A stretch of DNA of 64,000 nt from Boesenbergia rotunda. Its lineage: Eukaryota > Streptophyta > Magnoliopsida > Zingiberales > Zingiberaceae. Location of the stretch: the NCBI GenBank assembly GCA_024364735.1, contig JAGFNQ010005372.1, positions 56,326 to 120,325 of the forward strand. Reading direction: 5' to 3'. Both the position numbers and the translations under genes were made by a program. This document shows positions 57,933-64,000 of the stretch, one piece after another. Numbering within the stretch: position 1 is the first letter of the stretch; the number at the start of each line of letters is the position of its first letter. The notes beneath the pieces are model-generated. The model was given only the letters and a program-made list of their open reading frames with translations, did no database searches and was not told the origin of the DNA.

Positions 57933-60900
57933 TGTAACGACCGGGAAAATTCTCTTAATATTTTCATAAAATATTAAGCATGTCTAGATAATTTTCCGAG
58001 GGACCTAGAAATATTTATATAAAATTTGGCCTAGAAAGCCATATTTTCTCAATTAAATTGAGAAAACTAAGTGCTAATGGGCCTTATATGGGCTTTTTAG
58101 TACCATGATTATTGGTGAATTTTAGGTGAAATTTTATAGAAATATGAAGGGATTTTAATAAGAAATATTAACATAATTATGGGAGAATTTTTAAGGGATT
58201 TTCGAAAATTACTAGGAAAATAAAATAAAATAAGTGGGAAAAAAATTGTGCAACTACCAAGGATTGAACCTTGGACCTCTTGTACAACCATGTATGCTTT
58301 AACCAACTCATCTAGCAAGGGAATGTTATAAGGGAATGAAATGGAGATTGGTTAAGGCTTAGAAGAAGATGAAGGGTCATGGAGAGACTCTTCATTTACC
58401 TCCTTAATGGGTGATAAATAGGGGGGTTTGGGAGTTTCTTTCTTCCTTCCTTCAATTGCATTTCCTCTCCTCCTCCTTCCTCATTCTAGCTGAACACCTC
58501 AAAGGGAGTTCTCCCTTGGAAAAAGTTCCACCAAGGCTTCATCTCCAAGATCTAAGGTTTTCCCAAGAGTATAAGGGCTAAGGGTGGTCAAGAGGCAACA
58601 AGATTTCCATCCTTCTCTCAAATCTAAGGTTTATAATCAAGATCAACCAAGGTAAGACTCCCTCACCTGTGGTATAATGGTTTTTCTTGAGGATTTACAT
58701 GATATGAAAGTCTTGTATGTGATGTTTATGTTGGAAAACCAAAGGAAACCCATGAACCTAACCTTATAGGTTTCGGCCACCATGGGTTCTTGGTCCATGA
58801 TGATGCTAAAAATCTTTATAATGTTGTCTAATGTGTTCTCATGATGTTTAGAGATTAAATATAATTTTTGAGAATTTTTGGGGTACCCTAGGATCCCCTA
58901 GGGTTTCGGCCTTCCCGTGAATCCATGGGTAGAGTTGAACTTAAACCCTCAAGCATGTGGTTTGTGTGTTATCATGATATAAGGGAGATTGAGGGGGGCT
59001 TATGTGAACTTTTACAAGGCTTTGTGACCCCCACAAGTTTCGGCCAAGTTGGACCTAGGGCAAGAAGTTAGGGATTTCCCTCAAGCAAGGGTCCCAATGG
59101 CTTCATGGTAGAGTATGTTTGGTGTTAATGTTTGATTGGGAATTTTATGGAATTTTTCCATGAACCCATGGCCTTGTAGGGTTTTGGCCAACACATGGAA
59201 AGAGGGCTAATGGTTAGGGATAACCCTAATTATGAGCCCTAATGGCCTCCCATGGTCTTATAAGTAAAGTATGGTTGGTTCCTTACCTTATGCTATTTTA
59301 CATGATTAATTGAATGATGGAATCTAGCCCTATAGGTTTCGGCCAAGCAAAGGAATTTAGGGTTTGGAAGGAGTTAGGGTTCAAAGAATGATGGTTTATG
59401 CTTACCATGAAGTATATATATGTATAGGTTCAAGCATGTGGTAGAAATCATGTTACCAATAACCCTAAGTTTAAGCACCATGTTTTATGTTTTATGTTTT
59501 ATGTTTATGATTGGATGCTATGCTTAATAGGGTTTATTATGAATGTCTTATGTTTTATGCCATGTAATTGAATGATAAGTAGAATGTTATGGAAATCCTA
59601 CCTATGCATGCTTAAGATAGATATCATGCTTAGGCAAGAAATACAATGTGTACCTTATGTATCATGATCATACAAGCTCTATATAGTAGGATAAATATCT
59701 ATGAAAAACATGTCATGTTTGATGCAATGCTTACCTTCTATGTTATGATCATGCAAGTACAAAAAAAAATACGAATGATGTTAGGTATGCATGCCATGTT
59801 TAGGTAGGAAGAAGTATGCCATGTTGTATGAATAATGATGTATGCCATGTTGTATGGATAATGATGCATGCCATGTTAAATGAATAAAGACTTATGCTAT
59901 GTTATGAAAGAAGATGCATACCATGTTTATGAATGAAGATAATGCTCATGCCTTCCAGGCATCATGATGTTATGCAATAAGAATGGACAATGAAAGGACA
60001 AGCATGTGTTAAGTCATGCTTTATGTAACATGGTTATGCTATGAATGTCTTATGAAAGATGAAACATGTAAAGTATTTTACTTTATGAATGGGCTTGTAC
60101 CGGACCGAAGTATGGGTCCAAGGGATGGACACCTTAAGAACGCTCCGGTTCTGGACTACCGACTATGCTGTCCACGATTCTGGCACTTCCGGAGCTGTGC
60201 AACAGGGATGGGCTCCTTAAGAACGCCTCGGTTCGGGGACTACCGACTATGTTGTCCTTACCCTAGTAGGTCGGGGCTTGCTACCTCGGATTGCTTGGGA
60301 TGCGGGCTATGATGTATGTATGTGGTACAAGCCGGGGACCCCAATGATGATATGATGATTATGTTTAAGCATTTAAAAGTATGTTTTAAAAGTTAAGCAT
60401 CCTTATGTATATGCATTCCACTCATGCATTCATTCATGTTATGCATTATGCTATGTTGATAAGATTTTATGCTTACACTTTACGTTAAGAAATATGCATG
60501 AGAATAAATGATCTATGCCATGATTATATTAAGAAGATGTTCATATGCTATGATAGGAAGTATGCTTATGTTTAGGCCATACAGGTTGTTTTACACCTTA
60601 TGGACATGTTTATACCATGTATTATGCCATGTCAAGAATGTTTAGGATGTTATGTTTATCCCATGAATTATGCCATGAAAGTTTAGGATGTTATGTTTAT
60701 ACCATGAATTATGCCATATAGTATGCCATGTTTACCATGAATTATGCCATGCCAGGAACATTGATTATGTTTACGCTTATGCCATATAGTATGCCATGTT
60801 TAGAATGTTATTATGTTATGTTCATGCCGTGTATTATGCCATGCTTAGAATGTTTACTATGTTTACGTTTATGCCATGTCTTATGCCATGCTAGGAATGT

Positions 60901-61428
60901 TCATTCATGTTTATGTTCATGTCATGCTATGTATACGATAAGTGATTCAAGATGTTATGTTCTAAGTAGAGCACCAAGTATGTTAATATTTCGTGTGCTC
61001 ATTATGAGATGATGAATGGTTTTTGTGAGTAGGAAAGAGTCTTACTAAGCTTGTGTGCTTATAGTCTTATTTCCTTATACCGCAGATCATTCAAGGGGAC
61101 AATGATGGAAGCAGCAGGAGGGCAAGAACGCATGTGTGTGGTAGTGACTTGGCCCAGGAAACCATATGTTTACTGTTTATGCTAGAACTTCACCTTGGTT
61201 ACTTATATGTTGAATAATGACTTCTGGAACCTTATAATATGACGTTATGTATGACATGATATGATGCTTAAGTTCAAAGTTAATATGCTAAGGTTTCCAT
61301 GTCATTAAGTTAAGAATGGTAATAGGGCATGTATAAGTTAAAGTTATTCCGCTGCCTTATGATGTCTACATGCCCTAAGCATGTTAACGTAACGCCGCTT
61401 ATGGGGGAAAAAAAAAGCGGGCGTTACA
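57933..61428 (+). mobile_element. Solo LTR H2 (gypsy-type, 3.5 kb)
   Basis: TGTAACGACCGGGAAAATTC to GCGGGCGTTACA with the duplication AGGTC (57928-57932 and 61429-61433). It is the same family as H1 in the opposite orientation and at a different place in E's LTR, so it is an independent insertion. It contains repeated 'ctaccgactatg(c/t)tgtcc' blocks (60150-60260) and many 'atgccatgttta' words (59800-60930). There is no internal region. Confidence 0.88.
58250..58320 (-). other. tRNA-like segment antisense to solo LTR H2
   Basis: The minus strand reads AGATGAGTTGGTTAAAGCAT (D-arm-like), then about 20 nt later CCAAGGTTCAATCCTTGG (T-arm-like). A run of seven T follows about 15-20 nt downstream on that strand. 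It sits about 320-385 bp from the LTR 5' end, as in H1. Confidence 0.5.
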
Positions 61429-62726
61429 AGGTCGGTGAGGGCTCGGTAGCTCGTTTTCTAGACCAGAATGAGTCAGAAAGGGCAAGGGAGCATGTTCTCT
61501 GGACTCAGGGTCTAACTTGAGTTAGTCATGGTCAGAATTGGGCCATGAATTAATCAAGTGATTTGGCAAGATTGGTCTGCACTGATCAGGGAGTTGGTAC
61601 AATCTCTGTTGATAGTAGATCGATCACAGGACCGATCTAGGATGTCTGATCAGTCTTTTGACCAATCCAGAAAGCTTTTGAGGAATCAGAAGGCCTTCTG
61701 AACGGTCTGGTGACCGATCAGAAAATGATCAGAATATTCACAAAAAGACCCTGATCGGTCACTTTGACCGATCAGTCAGTTCTGGACCGATCAGGATAGG
61801 TCCTGATCGGTCCAACATCCTCCTGATCTGTCACCTTGACCGATCAGGAGGTTGCCTGATCGGTCACCTTGACCGATCAGGTGACTTGATCTAAATTCCC
61901 AGCCAGTTTAGTGATCGGTCTGGTGACCAATCCCCTGGTCTCTGATCTCTCAGTGAGACTGATCAGAACTTCACTAGATCGATCAGAATAGAGTCCAATT
62001 GGTCAGGAGGGTGTCTGATCGGTCAAGGTGACCGATCAACACCTTAGAACATTAATTCAAATGGTGGTCAGATTTATGATTTGCTTCTGATTTGCTTCGC
62101 TAATAAATCTGTAAGTGCAGATGACACAGGGCTTTAATATTCGAACAAAGGAGCAAGAAGAAGGGTCAAGGGTGACTTTCACTGGTGTCTTTTTGTTTGA
62201 TATACACTTGCAAGTTTCAACGGCACCTGACGACCTGAAGCTTCAGCTGAGGAGGTTGGCTGAGAGCTCAGATGCGGTCAGTGGGTGACGACTGACCTGA
62301 AGCTTCAGCTGAAGAGGACTTCAGTGAACTGAGAGCTCAGAAGAGGTCAATGGGTGACACCTGTATGTGTGTAGAAAGAAGATTAAGATGAAGATGTTGG
62401 TGAAGCAGAGAAGTGGACGAGACAACAAGAAACAGAGAACTGTGATTATGTTTTGTTGTAGTGTTGTGTTGCTCTCTACATTCTTCTTTGTGCTTAATCT
62501 TTCTGTTGGTGCCGAAGGTCAAGGGATCGCCCACCTCACGGGCACGCCAATGAGTAGGGACAAGTTATCCCCGAACCTTGTAAATCCTTGTGTTATTCTC
62601 TGTTTGTTTCTTTCTATTTGTTTGTTTTCCGCTGCTAACTTGATCGTAGGGAGAAAGAAGCAATGTTTTTAGTGGGTGGCTACTCACATTCCCCCCTCTC
62701 TAGCCATCCCAGATCCTAACAAATAC

Positions 62727-63125
62727 AAGATGTAAAGGAACCAATACAAGAAGTATACCTCTTGTTTACCTCGTGATCTTCTATTGTATGACCCAACCTT
62801 ATCTTGGACATCGTGTGAGCGACGATCTTCCATGAAACAAAGTCACTAAGGCACTCCTTCTTCTTCCTTGTGCTTGCGCCAATCAACAAAGGAAAGCACC
62901 ACCTTCTTCTTTACCTTGTGTCGACCACCAAAGAAGGAAAGCACCACCTCCTTGCGCCAGCCCTAAGGTAAGTAGAGAGAAAGGAGAAGAAGAAGAAGAA
63001 GAAGAAGAAGAAGAGAAAGAAGTCTCCTATTCACCAACCCTAGCCGACCAATCCTCTTCTCTTCTTCCTACTTGGGGCACCAACACCACCAAGAAGAATC
63101 CATCACCTTATCAACCGGCCACACC
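62727..63125. other. Unclassified flank with (GAA)n microsatellite
   Basis: This lies between E and LTR K. Purine-rich (GAA)n of about 30 bp is at 62984-63014. 'cctagccgaccaatcctc' and CT-rich stretches look like untranslated or LTR sequence. No open frame or gene model can be supported. Confidence 0.5.
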
Positions 63126-64000
63126 TGTTGGATCGTGAAAACCGATAGAGGGGGGGGGGGTGAATATCGGAAATCGTTCTTTTTCGGAAAACTAAGAGTA
63201 AGTGCACAACGGAAATAAAATAAAAGACACAGCACAAAAGACACGGTGATTTTTACTTGGTTCGGAGCCTGTGTCGACTCCTACTCCAAGGCCCACGGTC
63301 GTTGACCGTTTACTTTGGCAATTCTATATTCGCGCAAACTAGTTTACAATATTTGATTACAAATAAGTGCAATAGAATAATAATATTAAATTTCGATCTT
63401 TATTACCGACGTCCGGAGTGTATTGACTTGTTCGGGGCAGCGGGACGTCGTCGGCCTGAGTTGGAGTGTTTCCGGAGCAAGGCACGAGCGTAGAAGATCG
63501 TTGAGGCGTTTTGAGAACTGGTGTTTTGAAGCCTTGGTCGAGGGGTCCTTATATAGGGCCAGGGGGCGCCCGGGACGTCGGGGGCGCCCCCCACGTGGCC
63601 TTCGATCCGCCACAGTCTCGGTCGCGTCTGATCGTCTGGATCCGCTTTGACCGGGGTGCCCGGAGCGCTCGGGGCGCCCGCATTGACCGGGTCAAAGTCT
63701 TATCGCCTTGGCTTCGAGGGGTTCGGGTTCGATGTATGCGCATGGGGGCGCCCGCAGCGCAGGGAGCGCCCAGGAGCAGCGGGGGCGCCCGGGAGCACGG
63801 GGGTGCTCGGCCCATTGTGTATTCGAACCATTCTTTTTGTTACTTGTTTTGTATGGCCCTTGGGGGCGCCCGGGACGCTCCGGGCGCCCTACTCAGCAAC
63901 TGCCTCTCTCCTTTGAGGCTTTCTGAGCTGCAGTCACACGTTGCTTCGGTCCTGCATCCAGGGTTAGTCCAAAACAAATAACATAATAATTTATTAGATT
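63126..64000 (-). mobile_element. LTR K (A/B-type), cut by window end
   Basis: It starts TGTTGGATCGTGAAAACCG and a G-run as in A and B. GGGCGCCC palindromes lie at 63560-63890, with a minus-strand TATATAAGG at 63547-63555. It ends within the 'gcatccagggttagtccaaaac' block that lies about 480-530 bp before the end of LTR B. Whether it belongs to a full element is not visible. Confidence 0.85.

Larger units (their letters stand above)
15675..62721 (+). mobile_element. Element E, Sirevirus-like copia element split by nested insertions
   Basis: It has LTR starts of TGTTTATGCAGTCTGACC (15675) and CATTGATGCAGTCTGACC (57327), LTR ends of CTATCA (20886) and CTAACA (62721), and a 5-bp target-site duplication AATAC at 15670-15674 and 62722-62726. 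The primer-binding site, gag and a protease fragment are on the plus strand. Integrase, reverse transcriptase and RNase H are missing, so E was already a deletion derivative or lost pol later. It hosts H1, I, A and H2. Without the insertions it would be roughly 7 kb. Confidence 0.9.
57327..62721 (+). mobile_element. Element E, 3' LTR (interrupted by solo LTR H2)
   Basis: The body is 57327-57932 plus 61429-62721, about 1.9 kb without H2. It starts CATTGATGCAG (mutated TGTTGATGCAG) and ends CCATCCCAGATCCTAACA, followed by AATAC. It carries the same arrays as the 5' LTR. Confidence 0.9.

Noticed and set aside
60016..61012. Met/Cys-rich frames in solo LTR H2
   Set aside because: They arise from 'atgccatgttta' word repeats and have no counterpart in H1.
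62367..62672. 101-codon plus-strand frame at the end of E's 3' LTR
   Set aside because: Lies wholly in the LTR leader; the corresponding region of the 5' LTR is broken by H1 and does not support a gene.

Overview
This is nuclear DNA from a flowering plant with a large, repeat-rich genome. I cannot name the species, and I see no intact host gene. Almost every base belongs to LTR retrotransposons. The evidence is tRNA-Met type primer-binding sites (TGGTATCAGAGC), G-rich polypurine tracts beside LTRs, Ty1/copia and Ty3/gypsy proteins, and target-site duplications (TSDs) of 5 bp. Element letters G, J, D, C, E, H, I, A, B, F and K are mine.

Left block (1-15669). Element G is a gypsy-type element with giant LTRs and no coding capacity: partial 3' LTR 1-355, internal 356-2273, 5' LTR 2274-6398. 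A copia-like LTR remnant J follows (6399-7524). Next is a 5'-truncated Sirevirus-like copia element D on the + strand, with an accessory-ORF pseudogene at 7525-8919, a polypurine cluster and a 3' LTR at 9504-11664. Then come a degenerate copia pol fragment (11665-12284, - strand) and the 3' end of another Sirevirus-like element C (- strand): LTR 12285-13571 and an accessory-ORF fragment near 14845-15430.

Nested block (15670-62726). One Sirevirus-like element, E (+ strand, TSD AATAC), spans 47 kb because others inserted into it. Its 5' LTR holds a gypsy solo LTR, H1 (17449-20624, TSD GAGAT). Its 3' LTR holds a solo LTR of the same family in the opposite orientation, H2 (57933-61428, TSD AGGTC). 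Its gag is split by gypsy element I (22033-29459, TSD TGATC) and, 46 bp further on in E, by copia element A (29511-55537, TSD TTACC). A's RNase H coding region is split by copia element B (32147-48710, TSD TATTT), and B is split by the non-coding gypsy-type element F (37541-45489, TSD GAATA). The nesting is therefore E > A > B > F, and the paired TSDs and re-joining reading frames support every level.

Right edge (62727-64000). A short unclassified stretch with a (GAA)n microsatellite is followed by the start of another A/B-type LTR, K, which is cut by the window end.

Most interesting points. (1) B lacks pol and instead carries a roughly 397-codon accessory ORF that looks like an independent gene: LTR-like GC-palindrome and TATA promoter, a cluster of nine W-box-like TTGAC motifs, and a likely 86-nt intron. 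Relatives of the ORF sit in D and C, so it recurs in three elements and at least two LTR families. (2) Two unrelated gypsy LTR families carry a tRNA-like segment in antisense orientation near the LTR 5' end, followed by T-runs that could end pol III transcription. (3) The copia LTRs and gypsy I each carry their own array of self-complementary motifs. (4) The F/G LTRs hold an exon-like block with splice signals and a frame kept open across indels.
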